Shown piece after piece: positions 49,724 through 62,251 of a stretch of 64,000 bases of DNA. Where the stretch lies: NCBI GenBank assembly GCA_963277665.1, contig OY728133.1, forward strand, positions 390,179,962-390,243,961, given 5' to 3'. Position 1 is the stretch's first letter; every line of letters starts with the position of its first letter. The DNA comes from Viscum album. Taxonomy: Eukaryota; Streptophyta; Magnoliopsida; Santalales; Viscaceae. The notes under the pieces are model-generated. The model saw only the letters and a program-made list of their open reading frames with translations. It was not told where the DNA came from and searched no databases. The translations under genes were made by a program, and so were the position numbers.

Positions 49724-51692
49724 TGTAATGACCCAGTTATTCTCATTGTTTTAATATGTTGTTGAGCCATTACTTGTCCTTAAGATACATACCTAAGATT
49801 CCAAAGGATGGCAATAAATGTTGAAGGGTTTCTAAAAATTTGGGGGATGATTTACCCTTTTAAAAATAAAACAACTAACAAATAATACATAACCAAACAT
49901 ACCACTATATTATGCATGATAACCATGAAAGAACTCTCAATATTTCATATATAGAAATCATAATCAAATAATGTTCCACATTGGAATACCACAACATCAA
50001 AGTAAATAGTGGAAGATAAACTAATAAAACTCCAATACGACCACAAGACTCCATGCTCCACCAGCTCCATGCTCCAATGTCACGAAATAGACCAAGTATC
50101 ATTAAGTAGTGCTAAAATTGTTGTACTTTATCTTCTCTCATGTCCCATTAGATTACATCTACAAAAGAACCAAATTTCCAAATATGGGGTGAGTATAAAA
50201 CTCAGTATGTTTTCTTTAATGACTTCCTTAATCATGCCACCATGATAGAAAAGTTTTCCAAATTTATATAAATAGTTTATATAAAACAATTTCCAAAATA
50301 GTTTATAAATAAATATAAACAAGTAACATGTTAAAAAATTTATAGAAAAAGATAATTTCCATGAAAACTACCAAACAATTCTTTAAATCCATTTTGGCAT
50401 AATTATTCCACCTATCCACACATCCAATCATGCATTTAACCTATACCTCACAATACTCGTGAATCGTGAGTCATCCTTTCACTAAGCCATCACCTAGTGA
50501 TCCATCTCGAAGTGGGAGATCCATAACCTTTATCCATCCCACTAATGATGGGGATACTCCTTACCCTTGTCCATCCTGAATGCACATGAATGTAGAAAAT
50601 CATTCTTCCAAAAACAAATTCCAAAACAAACATTTCAACCATTTCAATAAAACAATTCTTTTATTGAAAACCATTAAATAAACCAATTAAAATAACCATT
50701 CCATTTCATTAAAATAGTACCTTTTATTTAAAACATTTTAATCATACAATTTACAACAACTCTAGAAAAATCCTAGTTTAAAATCCACCTTTTAAAACCA
50801 ATAACCCAAGAACATATTCAAGAATACCCAATTTCCATGTTTCCAAAAACCGTCACTCAAACAGCCAAATAAAAATCAATTACACACAAAATAATCAATT
50901 TAAAATCCATTAATTCAATTCTAGAAAGAGTATTCAAGAGTGAATCCACCCACCTTTATCATTTTTAAGAAAATAGTAAATAGATAAAGAATGTCGACAA
51001 AACCAGGTAAAACTCTTTGAAACTTCCTTAGATCTCTTCCCCTATTATAAAACAAGAAAAATATAATCATAAACAGTCATATATAATCTTAGATATACCC
51101 ACATAGGGCATACATCTAGAAATATGATAAGAGGGGCTAATTAGATCTAAGAAAACATGTGAAAAAAGACGAAGAACAGTCAAATTACACAAGAATCTAG
51201 CTTCAACGCACCAAGTAAAGTCTCTAGATCGATTCTAATTTTCATGAGATATATTATAAAATCTTAAAAATATAATAATCCCGAGTTAGGTGTATTTTGG
51301 AACAAAAATGAGTGAGCTAAATGTAAAATTATTTTGATCCACTTTTTAAGGATCTCACTTTGACACTACATAAGGTTTAGTTGAACGGTTAGACAAACCA
51401 TGCACTAACTATGCATTAGCTACTTTCTAGAAAGACCCTTGCATAACCTCCTAACATGGTCCCCCTAACCGCACACCCATCATTCTAAAGCTACTATCCT
51501 ACATCTACAACTCTTCATCGTTTCTACTAGGGTTTCTCACAGTTTAGACCAACTGTTTGCATCACATGTGCCTACCCTTTAGCCCCAAAAATTCCTCTAA
51601 TGTTTCCCAAAATCACCCAACCATCACACTTTTACTTCATATAGATAAAAAAATAATAATGGGGGAACATAACATAAATTAAGGGTACTAAA
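49724..51692 (-). mobile_element. Element F: solo LTR related to element E
   Basis: 1969 bp, starting TGTAATGACCC and ending GGTACTAAA, alignable with both LTRs of E. Shared blocks: TTCTCATTG at the start, ATACATAACCAAACA, TATGATGCA / TATTATGCAT, AAACTCAGTA.(A/T)TTTTC, GAGTGAATCCACC, AACTCTTTGAAACTTCCTTAGATCTC. Exact AAAAG duplications flank it and no internal sequence is present. The orientation follows that of the LTRs of E. By eye it has diverged more from them than they have from each other. Confidence 0.85.
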
Positions 51693-54109
51693 AAAAGGAA
51701 GGAACTTGTATAGTTTTAAGTAAGAAGAATGTATGTTCAGTGAAAGGCTCATCCCCATTAGGAAAGGGCAAGGTGAATCAAATAACTCATAAAAAGAAAA
51801 AATGAATACATAATACCTCATAAAAGTCACATATTATGCCACAATGAAATAATTTAAGTAAACAGAAAGAGTTACCCTATTTAGGATAAAGAAATATAAA
51901 AATATCATTGGAAATATTCTTTTTAAGAGAAAGAATCATGAAAAATGGAATATAAGTGGAGAATCCAAGAAATAAATTTTCACTAGTTGGTTAAAACCCC
52001 AACTTTTTAAAATGGATAATCCTAAAAAACCAATATATTGGAATAAAATTATGCATGAGGGTAAAAAATGACTTGTTATATGTACTGGTCTGATAAAGTT
52101 GGCTATACATTTGGAACAAGAATAAATAGTCCAGTTTTTTGAAAGAAAATAATAAATGGTTGGCCCATCAGGATCCAACACAATCCTCTTATTAAGTATT
52201 CCAGAGGTACCCTTATCCCCATCTCTTAACATTTTTTAATATTTCTTTGAAGTGGTATAGGATGAAGGGGGATATATGCTTTATGGGTTGTGTGTGTTCT
52301 AAAAGGACATGAGTGCATAAGTTGAATGGAGATATTTTTTAAAAGAAGAATATGAAATCCTAAAATTCACATACAGTATTAGATTCAATAATTGGTGTTA
52401 GAAAATATATTTTTAAAATTTTTATCTGGATGTTATATGAGATATCAAAACTATACATGAATGATCTAGTGGTTCCTAGTCACAATGAATATTCATCCAT
52501 TGGTATCATGATTAAGTTCAAGTGTTATTTTTCCACTAATAAAATACTAATTCAGGGACAGGTAGAAACATTCAGGTTTTCTATGATTATATTTTTTTAA
52601 CAAGTGGTTATTATAAGACAATTTTTAGGGTAAAAAGGTGTTCTGAGAGAAAATCAACAGTGTTTTCTACAAGTAGTCTCATAATTCTAAAGAGTAATTC
52701 AACATTTGGATAAAAATTAATAATTGTTATTAATGATCTATATAAATTTTAATAATAGTGGTTTTTAGGGAGATATGGTGACAAGTACTTTGGGAGATAT
52801 TGCCTCATCTGACAAGAGAATCCTCTGAATAATTGAGTAAATTCATGATGCTAGAATCCCTGGAAGTAAGACAGTGACATGGGAAACATTTGAATTTATT
52901 CTATTAGACTCTAGTTTCCAACAAACATTTATCATTCATTAGGGTTATAGGATTTCTCAAAGAGTCAATGAAAATTTGTAATTATACATTATAAAAGTTT
53001 TTCTATAGTGTTAATATTTAATTCATAATATGAATATGATCTTAAAAAGTGATAAAACAATCAAAGAGTCAACCTGAAGTCGATAAATGGAGTCAAAGGT
53101 GAAATTGGAAATAATTGACATAGCCATCTGGTCTTCGTAAGTCATCATATGGTCAATCATGGTCTAAGTCTACATACATAATCAAAGGGGATTAACAAAA
53201 ATATTATGTACAATAATCATAAACTAAGGGTAAGTAAATTCATAAATTAAGGTATCAACTATTGAATTATATGAGAAAGGTGCAGATTTATATCATATAT
53301 CAAATTAGTATCCATTTTAATAATTGAAGTTTTATAAATGTAATAAAAATTATGACTATAATTCAAGGACCAAGAACATTGAAATGAAATATCAATTTCT
53401 CAATAAAAATGTGGATCTTGGCCTTGGGATGTTATAGTATTCTCTTATTAAACTATAGGTTATGGACATTGAAAAAAAGGCATTAACAAAAAATATTTTG
53501 AGGGACATCAACTACCTGTTGAATTTCAGTAGACTAACTGTACCTGAATAGTAAGTTTGTAGAGACCCTTCTCCCAGTGGTATGGTGATTTTTTACTTAT
53601 ATATTGATATGTGTTCTTTACCATGTTTCATACCACAAATGAGTTACCTTTGGGTTCATTGAAAAAGGGGGAGAAATGTTCTTAATCTAGATAGGGGAAG
53701 ATGATGGAGTGGGTAGAGAAACAAAAGGATATTTAAATATGACTATGCTAAACTGGTATATCAATGAAAAAGAATCATTCAAAGGGGTGTCCTTTCGGAT
53801 CATTATGGAAGTAGCAGATGTGTGATGTTTTTGATGTGATATCAAAGGCTGATCATGTTATATATTTTGGTATCAAGATTGTTTTTAGTAGTATGTTCAA
53901 GAATTAATTGATTAATTGATGAAATTGGTATTTTTATCTTCATTCTCATTCCAGGAATGACTCATGTGGGATTACAGTATGCGTTAAGGATTTCCTTGAT
54001 CAATATCTAGTGTTTTAGAAGAAAAATGGTTTCACATGAACATGAATTGTCAAAAAGTTGGTTCATGAAGATTATAAATATAGTTAACAAACCCAAATAG
54101 AAATATTTT
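51693..54109 (+). other. Element D interior, third piece
   Basis: The remaining interior of D up to its right LTR. Short frames exist on both strands (for example 98 codons on the minus strand at 51936-52232), but none shows retroelement motifs. No clear polypurine tract precedes 54110; the sequence there is ACCCAAATAGAAATATTTT. The first five bases are the right-hand AAAAG duplication of element F. Confidence 0.5.
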
Positions 54110-56561
54110 TGAAAAACATATCTCCTTGTGGTTCTTTTTGTTTGATTATATTTGATGATGTGGTTTTAGGTTGTTGATAAAGGATTGTTGTCAAAGGAGG
54201 TGTGAATAGTGAGTGTGAATGTATGAACTACTCTCGAAGAGCATGAATGTTTGATCCCATGGAGAAAAAAATATATGATCTTTTGGAGCATGAACATCTG
54301 ATCTCATGGAGTGTGAAATTTATGATCTCACGAAGTGAAAATGTATGATCTTGAGAAGTGTTAATATATTATTTTATCTCATGGATCCTAAATGTCTAAA
54401 ATGACCACACCAAGTATGAATGTGAGAACTTATCATACGGAGTGATCACATGGAGGGTGTAAGTCCTAATGGATCACAAAAGGTTTTTTTGGAGAAGGTG
54501 GAAGTGAATATCTTGAGATCACAAGAAATGATTGAGATCAAGTGATCACATCACATTATCCATGTGAGAATTAGAGGATCTCACTTAATGATCATGAAAA
54601 GAACTTGAATTCAATGTATGATTTTTCGAGTATCTCGTGGATATATCATTTGAAGCACGTGAAGAAAAAGAATCAAGAAATGACCAAGATATAATAAAGT
54701 CATTTGAAATCATCTGACCAAATAATGGTATTTGAATATCGTTATGGGATCTCATGAAGTCCTTGAAGATAATGTCAGTGACACCTCATGATTTTCATTT
54801 TATCTCATGATGGTATCACGTAAATAATGCATTGTTGTCATTTGATCTCATTATAGTATCACATTAAGTAGCTATTATTTTTAATTGACCATGAAATGGG
54901 ATCACATGACACACTCAAAGATAATGATGTAGATCCTATGAAGCACTTGTGACATGTGGCTGGTGATTATGTGATGTAATTACCTGAAGTACGTAATGTC
55001 AATTTATTAGGAGGTGGAACGAATGGTTCCCTACTATTTTTAGAGTTAATGTAGTTTATTTTTTCTTATAAATACCTACTAAACATACCTTGATAGTTGA
55101 TGATGTTTTTATTGAAATATTTACCAAATGTAATTTCCATATAAGGGTTTCCCCAAAAAGAGGAGGAGTATACATGATTGACTTCACATAAGTGAATTTC
55201 ATGAGCAGAATAAAGTATTTCACTGGAATTAGATGATTCAGATAATTAGAAATAATTATTTTTAAGGGTTCATGTGGTGGTATCTTTTGAAGATAAGTGT
55301 GTGTAGGGAGTCTTCATCCATTGACAAACCCATTAATATCACACGATCCACATAACCTGAACAATATCTTGTGATCTGTATATTATAAAAATAGTCTTGC
55401 GATATGCATGAACTGAACAATGTATTTCAATCATCATGATTTAAATAATGTATTTTGATCTTCATAAACTAAACAATGTCTAATGATCCACATGATCTAG
55501 ATAAGGTCACAGGATCCCCATGATTTGAAAAGGGTCTTTTTATCATCATGAACAAATCAAGGTCTCGTGAATAAGTCTCGTGAAGAGGTCACACAAAGGA
55601 GTCTCCGAGTGGAGTCACATAATCTACTTGAACTAAAGGGTATCACATGGAGGGGTATCAAGGAGGGGAAACCCACCAAAGTCCCACAAAGGGGTCTAAT
55701 GCCAAGAACTCTTCTAAGGGGTTATGCACTATAATCTCATGAAAGGGGTTACATGTTAGAGTCTCATGTATGGGTAACATGCTAGGTTATTTCCCAAGGA
55801 GAAACACACCAACATTACCATGTTGTAAATATAATTTCTACATCTAAATTTCTGAGAAGAAGAAATAGGACCTCCACCATTCAACAATACTTTTAGGAGG
55901 AGTTTATTTTATATTTCATAAAAGGTAGTGAATAGAATACATGGAATCTCTTGAACATATTTTGAAAGTCAGGATGAGTTACCATGATCTATCATGGGAA
56001 GTTAATTCTCAGGTTTGTGTTCACATAAATGATTTTAAAGATCATGTGATGTTCAAAAAAATGTTTCATACATTTTTGGCAACTCTCAACAACAGAACAT
56101 ATTTTTCATTGGCCTACATGCCAATTGTTTTTTCATCTATAGTAGTGAGAATAAGAGAGATGTGTGAGGGAAGTTATCTCAGAGAGATAATTCATCTAAC
56201 CCAAACATTTTAAGATAAGTGATCCCAGGAAAGAGTGACCTATCCTAAACTAATAGCATTTTTCTTCTGTGGATTTTTTATATTTGAACATTGCCTTTGG
56301 AAACTCCTTGTATGTCTCCCGGTCAGGCTGAACCATGTAAAATATAAAGATCCTTGTTATTTATTTATTTCATTACTTTTTATTCAGAATCTTAGTATAA
56401 ATTTGGAAAGGATAATACCAATATATACAATAAATAGGAAATAATTGACTTTAAAATTTAATTTTTCAAGATCTAAGGGGGTAGAAAAAAGTTTGTAAAT
56501 AATTTCCATACCGTAATTCACCACTATCTTAGGGTATATAATCCCCTTGTTGAGCCTAATA
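54110..56561 (+). repeat. Element D right (3') LTR
   Basis: Starts TGAAAAACATATCTCCTTG, paired with TGTTGGAAAAAATCCTTCTTG at 36361, and ends GAGCCTAATA. Matching blocks: TCAAAGGAGGTGTGAATAGTGAGTG, (A)GTGTGTGTAGG, ATAAAGAGATGTGTGAGGGAAGT and ATAT(A)ATCCCC near the end. CATAT follows directly. Carries the same two types of degenerate short repeats as the left copy. Confidence 0.82.
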
Positions 56562-57205
56562 CATATTTTTGAACATATTATTAATTTTTGGGCCTAATTT
56601 GTGACAATTTAGTCTTTCTTATCTGCCCAATTCATTGTGTAATGTCAATGTTTCATGAAATTTCATGTATGATACATTAGAAGTTATCCTGGGACCACAA
56701 TATATGGTGCATGGGAAATTATCCTAAGAACACTATGATGTGTTGGTGTTCAAACTATTTTATGTTTTTTTGGTTATTTGTCTCAACATATGCTTATTAT
56801 TTTAGGCTTTATAATTTTTTCATACAAAAATGATTCCATGATTTTAGGTTTTCATTTCTATATTCCATGTTTCAGGTTTATGATCATTCTCTTTATGATA
56901 TCATATTTGTGCCTATTGAACCTCTTGAAAAGATTTATTGACATTTATATTCCATTAATGGGTTTCCATCTCACACATTTCATTAGGTATTTTTCCTAGG
57001 GTATCCTATGTAGTTTTATAATTTCTATGGGTGTTATGGGAACAATGTAGAGTTTTAAATAAGGATTATATTTTTTGTTTATGATTTTATATTTATGTAT
57101 TTAACCATCAAAATACATTATACAATTTGGTCCTCAATGTATAGTTATTTTAAAATAATGTTAGGAATGAAGAAATAATATTTTATTAAGGCTTTGGTCG
57201 TTATA
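56562..57205 (+). repeat. Element A right LTR, second part
   Basis: The first five bases (CATAT) are the target duplication of D. After them the LTR of A resumes and aligns with about 30660-31303: CA(A/T)TGTGTAATGTCAATGT, TGATTCCATGAT, TTTATGATATCATATTTGTGCCT, TTCCATTAATGGG and a terminal TTATA. It is followed, after one base, by TTCAACA (57207-57213), the partner of 6002-6008. Confidence 0.75.
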
Positions 57206-57206
57206 G

Positions 57207-57213
57207 TTCAACA
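57207..57213. repeat. Direct repeat TTCAACA, right flank of element A
   Basis: Partner of 6002-6008. Together they bracket the 51-kb nested block. Confidence 0.65.
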
Positions 57214-59085
57214 TTCATCATCACTCTTGGTTTAGTCAAATCTTCATATTATTGTTGGATTCATCAAGATCCAAAAGTAAATCCTTTTCAAGAAATAATT
57301 TTTTAACCATGTAAATATAAATTTAATGGTATTAAATAGTTCTTCCTCCCACCAGTTCATAATGAACAACTCATATATGAGATCTTGCATGCATGGGATG
57401 GTATTCTTCCTACATAGTATCCATTTATTGGATCAAGATGAGTTGAATAATACTACTAAAAAATCATCAAAATAGTCCAATGGAATGTAGTTTGTATTCT
57501 TCATAATCTTCATTCACTTCGATGCACTTGGTTTAAAATAAAGAATTTATTAGGGTCTCTTGATTATTAAACTCCAAACATATTCATATATTGAATTTTA
57601 TAGATGTTATATTTCCTTAATATTTAAAAAAATATTTCTATAAAATTATTATCTAAATTCTATGAAATGAAGAAAAAATAATCATCTTGATAAATAAAAT
57701 CTTTAATAATGATTTTAAATTTATTATATTTTAATTGAAACCATCCATGAAAATCTACCTTGACCATTCCTTTTTAAAATATTTATTTAAATCTAGTTAA
57801 AACTCCCTTAAATTTCAAATTGATATATGGATGTTGATTAAGAATATTACATTTTACAATTTCCATACATAAAATCAATATATGATGTTAAATATTACCA
57901 TGTTTGGGAGTTTTTGTAAAACTTTAAAAGTATGATTTTTGGTCCCTAAATTCTTACAAACTCTCTATAAGCAAATTAATACATGCAGAGACTCACAAGG
58001 AATCTTATTCTTATATTTCTCTTTAGAATTCATGCACTCATTCCAAAATTAAAACATTTATGAAAAGTATGACACCAGATAGAAGTCATACAAAGAAACT
58101 AAAAATGTTATATGTTGCTCACTAAAGTCATACACCTCTTCTCATATTCATGATGTCTCCACTAAAAATTGCATACCTTAGAATATATCATATTTATACA
58201 TAGCTCACTATGAATAAATATCCTTAAGAATAAATTATTATGATACTTCACGACATATAAAATCATTATCCTTAGTATCATTATTATATATTTCACCAAA
58301 TAATCACAAATCCTTATCAAAACTCCATCAGTTATCCCTAACCACCACAAAAAAAAAGATTATCATCTAGACCAAAATACTTATTAATTTATTTTGACAA
58401 AAAAAGAAAATATTTTCATCAAATTCAATTGAACTTAATAATTTATTTTTATTCTATAAATATCTTATATATACACTGTGAGATCCTCCCTTTTCCATTT
58501 TTTCAGATATAGAGAATTTTCAAAAATCGGAATCTATAAAATATATGATGTACCATTTAATATATGAAATATATTTGTAAAATTACAAAATCATAATTTG
58601 GGAAACATATGGTGTATTATTTCCTTTTCCAGTTCTTCAATAGCCTGAAACCCAAAAATTTTAAAACATGAATCAATTCACCCTAGCCATCCAATAATTC
58701 TCAAAAAAATCTCACGATAACTCCAAATTCATTTCAAAATATCCTTAGATTCAATAATCCATCTATAGAATCTCCATAACGTATCCATATATATTGAAAA
58801 AAATACAACATCATTCTTAATTGGGTTCAATAGTCTCCCCATATGGATTTATTATCAACATCAATACTATACATTTCAGTTTTTGTCACATATGAATTAT
58901 TCTCCCCATCAATCTATGAAAACCATAGTTCATTGACAAGATAGTTGAATTTATCCCCATGAATATTTATTAACATATTTCATAAAAATTTAAACATAAT
59001 AAAATATGGGAGTAAAATTAAAACATATCATACCTTAGTGTTGGGGTGTGGGATTTACTCTTATTTTAAAACTGATCTAATCAAA
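57214..59085. other. Unassigned AT-rich sequence, right of element A
   Basis: No gene is supported. It lies downstream, on the minus strand, of the copia pol remnant, so it may include that element's 3' untranslated part or LTR. I could not find an LTR boundary, polypurine tract or paired copy here. Confidence 0.4.
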
Positions 59086-59089
59086 AGAC

Positions 59090-60362
59090 ATAATTATAAG
59101 TGGATTAGTGAGGATATCTATAATCATTACCTGAATAAAATAAATTACCATTTTATAAATCCTTTCGACACTTTTCCGTCAAAAATTTATTTTTAATATC
59201 AATGTGTTTGTATCTGGAATACTATGCTTGATTCTTTTTCATATTTATGGCACTTTGATCATCATTTCAATAACTAGTGTATATTAAAAAATAACCTCTA
59301 TATTCTTAATATGTGTCATCATCTATATCATATTTTTAGTTTCCTATGATATAGAGACATATTAATTCTTAGTAGATATTTAGTTAACTTTAGTTCTTTT
59401 TCATACCATGAAACACAGATCTCACTAATGAAAATTATCCATTATTTGTTTACATTCTATCATCAACTATATCGACCCAATCATTATCCATAAACCCTTT
59501 CATATCTAGCTCACCTTTATTATTATAAATCAACCCATAATTTGATGTATTTAAGATATATCTAGTAATTCTTTTGTAGTCCAAAATGTTTGATTATTTG
59601 TGATTATATGGATTCCATTCACAAAGAGAAACTTTAGAAACAATATTAGGTCTTCAGGATATGAGGTAAAAAATCTTTTCATTCAATATTATGAGTTTTT
59701 TCATTAATAAATCTATCTAATTAATCACTTCTCATATTTATTCCCAGTTTAATTTGTTTAGACACTCCTCTATTCTTCTCTATTCTATTACTCTTCAACC
59801 TCTCCTTAGTATAGTTTTCCTAAAAAATGGAAATGTAATAACTTGTTTGGATAATCTCAAATCCCAATAAAAATTCCATTTAACCAAATAAAGATATATC
59901 AAACTTCTTCTTCATCTATTTAAAAAAAATTCACAAAATAACACTCCTTTTGTTGAAAAAATAATATCACCAACACACTTTTTGGTCTTCCTCACATATA
60001 TATATCTATCTACGCATCCATTATATAATCCCATCATTCTAAAATATTTATCTACCCTATATTACAAATATTTTCATGATTTTTTTAATCTATGTTGTGT
60101 TAATTTTAAATTACACAATTTTTTATCATATAATTCAGGCATAAATCCCTCAAGTTATTCCATATACACTTTTTTTTATCACCAGTTAGAAAAGTTGATT
60201 TAACATCCATTTGAAAGAATTTGATGAAATTATAGGCTACAATAGAAGGAAATATTTTGATTTTTTGAATAATGGAAACTATTAAATGGTTTCATAAATT
60301 TCAATTCCCGAAATATATAAATAACCCTTATATACTAACCATTTTATATTTTTTGAAACATC
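59090..60362 (-). pseudogene. Ty1/copia pol remnant: reverse transcriptase and RNase H
   Basis: Translating the minus strand across many stops gives the copia order. Reverse transcriptase: F-F-Q-M-D-V-K-S-T-F-L, then K-V-Y-M-E, then C-N-L-K-L, M-K-K-K-F-D-I-S, E-F-L-L-G-F-E-I and E-N-Y-T-K-E-R. RNase H: T-R-Y-I-L-N-T-S-N-Y-G-L, then G-F-M-D-N-D-W-V-D-I-V-D-D-R (family: S-D-W-A-G...D-D-R), then D-Q-S-A-I-N-M and Y-K-H-I-D-I-K. It ends at about 59100 with D-I-L-T-N-P-L, the usual D-I-L-T-K-P-L terminus. The sequence stops at 60362, where the LTR of element G begins, so the rest of pol should lie beyond G, outside the window. Confidence 0.85.
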
Positions 60363-61129
60363 ATGTAACATCCCACGACCTGGTACTCCATCACATGACC
60401 AGATTGGGGTTGGTTAAATGACCTCATGCATGCCTCCCTATATTCAAGAGGATTTATAATAGTAGTGATGGTGTAAAATATATAGTGGGGAGACTATAAC
60501 TCATAGAATAGAGTAGAAAAAAATATGGAAATAATAACAAAGTATCAGAAAAAATCAACAATATGTATCCACAGAAAAATAAAGAACAACCCTAATATCT
60601 TCACAAGAATAGAAACATGTAATGATTGAATGAAAGGTAAATAAATGATGTATTTAATTTCAAAAAATAAATGGACTTTGAAAACTCAAATAAAAGACTA
60701 TAAGTCCCTTATCCTAATCCCCATGTTGGTCATATCTTCATACTCTAACCCATCAAATAATAAATAATCAATAGCAAATACATTTTCTATTGTCCAAACA
60801 TGTATCCATGAAATTTATCTGGGTACCAAATGACAACCCATCCATGGTGTGAGTACAACTTACTAGGTCAACACCACGATGTCTATGAAAATTCAGATGG
60901 AGATATATAATGCATCAAATAAAGTGATAAACAGGATATTAGTTTAATCAGTAAACAATGTATATAAAATAAAACAACTAAGACTCAAACTGTAGGTAGG
61001 GACGTGAGGTCAGCCCCAACCTACATCAACACCATATTACATATCTCTAAGCATGTCATGGAACCATGAAAACTATTTCTATAACCCTATTAGGGTATAT
61101 CTGATAAATCATCACAAGAGAACCAGAAA

Positions 61130-61480
61130 GATCCCTACAATAATTACAATATATATGAGATGAGCCCTATAGGCATTACAAAATGTACATTCCAAGACAT
61201 ATAAGCATTAAAATATGTCTGGTTCGAGCCATGTAGGCATTAAATAATGTACAGAATAATCCCAATAAGAATTGAAGCATGTCTAGTCCAAGTCCTATAT
61301 AAATTATAATATATCTTGGTCAATCCCTATAATAATTACAGCATGTCAGGACTAAGCCCTAGAATCATTACAACAAGTCTGGGGAAATCCCTATTAGCAT
61401 TACAGTATGTTCATTTCAAGACCTACAAGCATTATAGCATGTTCAAGATTGGTCCTATAATCATTATATCATTTTGTAAG
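61130..61480. repeat. Minisatellite, about 11 units of about 32 bp, inside the LTR of element G
   Basis: Successive units follow the pattern (A)ATCCCTATAAGCATTACAGCATGT then a variable 6-8 base link (CTGGTCCA, TCATTTCA, CAGGACTA and so on). Examples start at GAGCCCTATAGGCATTACA (about 61162), ATCCCTATAATAATTACAGC (about 61305) and ATCCCTATTAGCATTACAG (about 61388). Units are diverged but keep both the period and the CCTAT..GCATTA core. Confidence 0.8.
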
Positions 61481-62251
61481 TCCTCATAAGCCATTGTGGT
61501 CAATTAATCAATTTTTCATTTTTCATTTGAACTTCCATTGTCATTAGCGTATAAATTAACCAATTATTATTCCATGTAATTAACTGTAAAATATTTAAAT
61601 CAAATTCAAATGTTATGAAAAATAATATTATTAATACAACATTCAAAAAATCTTATATGGCAAGGGGCATAGTGTTCAATCTCACCAAGTCTCGAGTAAC
61701 AACAATAGCTGGAACACCAATAAGGTGGTTGTATGTCTTAGCCGCAACACCAATGACCTAAAGTAATCCAATGGGGGTCAAAACATGTGTTACTCATCAA
61801 AAAAATTTAATTAAACTATTTAGGTTTCATGCATGGTGTGTTAGTGTGATCACATATATTTCACATACTAGGATAAGTGAAACATACAATTTGGGATATT
61901 TTCTAGACTTCTCTCCCCAAATTTAAAAGATGAATACATGATCAGAACATCCAAGATATCATTGGGATCCTCCTCATTTCCATTTAATTAATGATAAGGT
62001 AAGTCTTTGAATAAGTTTTCTCTAAAAGGATCCCTATTAATGAGAGGAATAAGATAATTTAGAAGGATTACATTCAATTTCATGGCCCCATACACCAAGG
62101 TTTTAAGGCTTGGGTCACCATGTATTGAACTCTAGAAGGGTGGGATTGAATCTCATAGAAAAAATGTCCCAAAGACTTCAAAAATATATTTGAGGAACCT
62201 AGGGTTCAAGAGAAAAAAGTATAATAAAAATAATTTTTTAGGGAAACATGG

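Larger units (their letters stand above)
36361..56561 (+). mobile_element. Element D: LTR retrotransposon inserted in the right LTR of element A
   Basis: The left LTR 36361-38802 (2442 bp) and right LTR 54110-56561 (2452 bp) share CAATGTC-type, GATCTCATGGAG and GATGTGTGAGGGAAGT blocks in the same order. A primer-binding site lies three bases after the left LTR and CATAT duplications flank the whole. Removing D joins the LTR of A cleanly. The interior (38803-54109) was later hit by element E and by solo LTR F. The native interior adds up to about 4.1 kb, without recognisable gag or pol. Confidence 0.85.
6009..57205 (+). mobile_element. Element A: outermost LTR retrotransposon with long LTRs and no coding interior
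   Basis: The LTRs are recovered by joining pieces. The left LTR is 6009-8824 plus 30033-31303 (about 4.09 kb); the right LTR is 32740-36360 plus 56567-57205 (about 4.26 kb). The pieces align in the same order and orientation. Shared landmarks include GTAACGAC at the start, TAAGGGATCCTC late in the first part, ACCCAATTTT and TTTGTCTACAAT in the second, and TTTATGATATCAT near the end. A degraded primer-binding site follows the left LTR, giving the plus orientation. The interior (31304-32739) is only 1.4 kb and shows no gag or pol, so the element was probably non-autonomous (LARD-like). Element B interrupts the left LTR and element D the right one. The outer ends carry TTCAACA. The LTR copies are strongly diverged by eye, the oldest looking in the window. 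Confidence 0.75.

Noticed and set aside
51936..52232. Minus-strand open frame of 98 codons
   Set aside because: Long for this AT-rich DNA, but it resembles nothing I know and lies antisense to the direction of element D. I would not call it a gene without a homologue.
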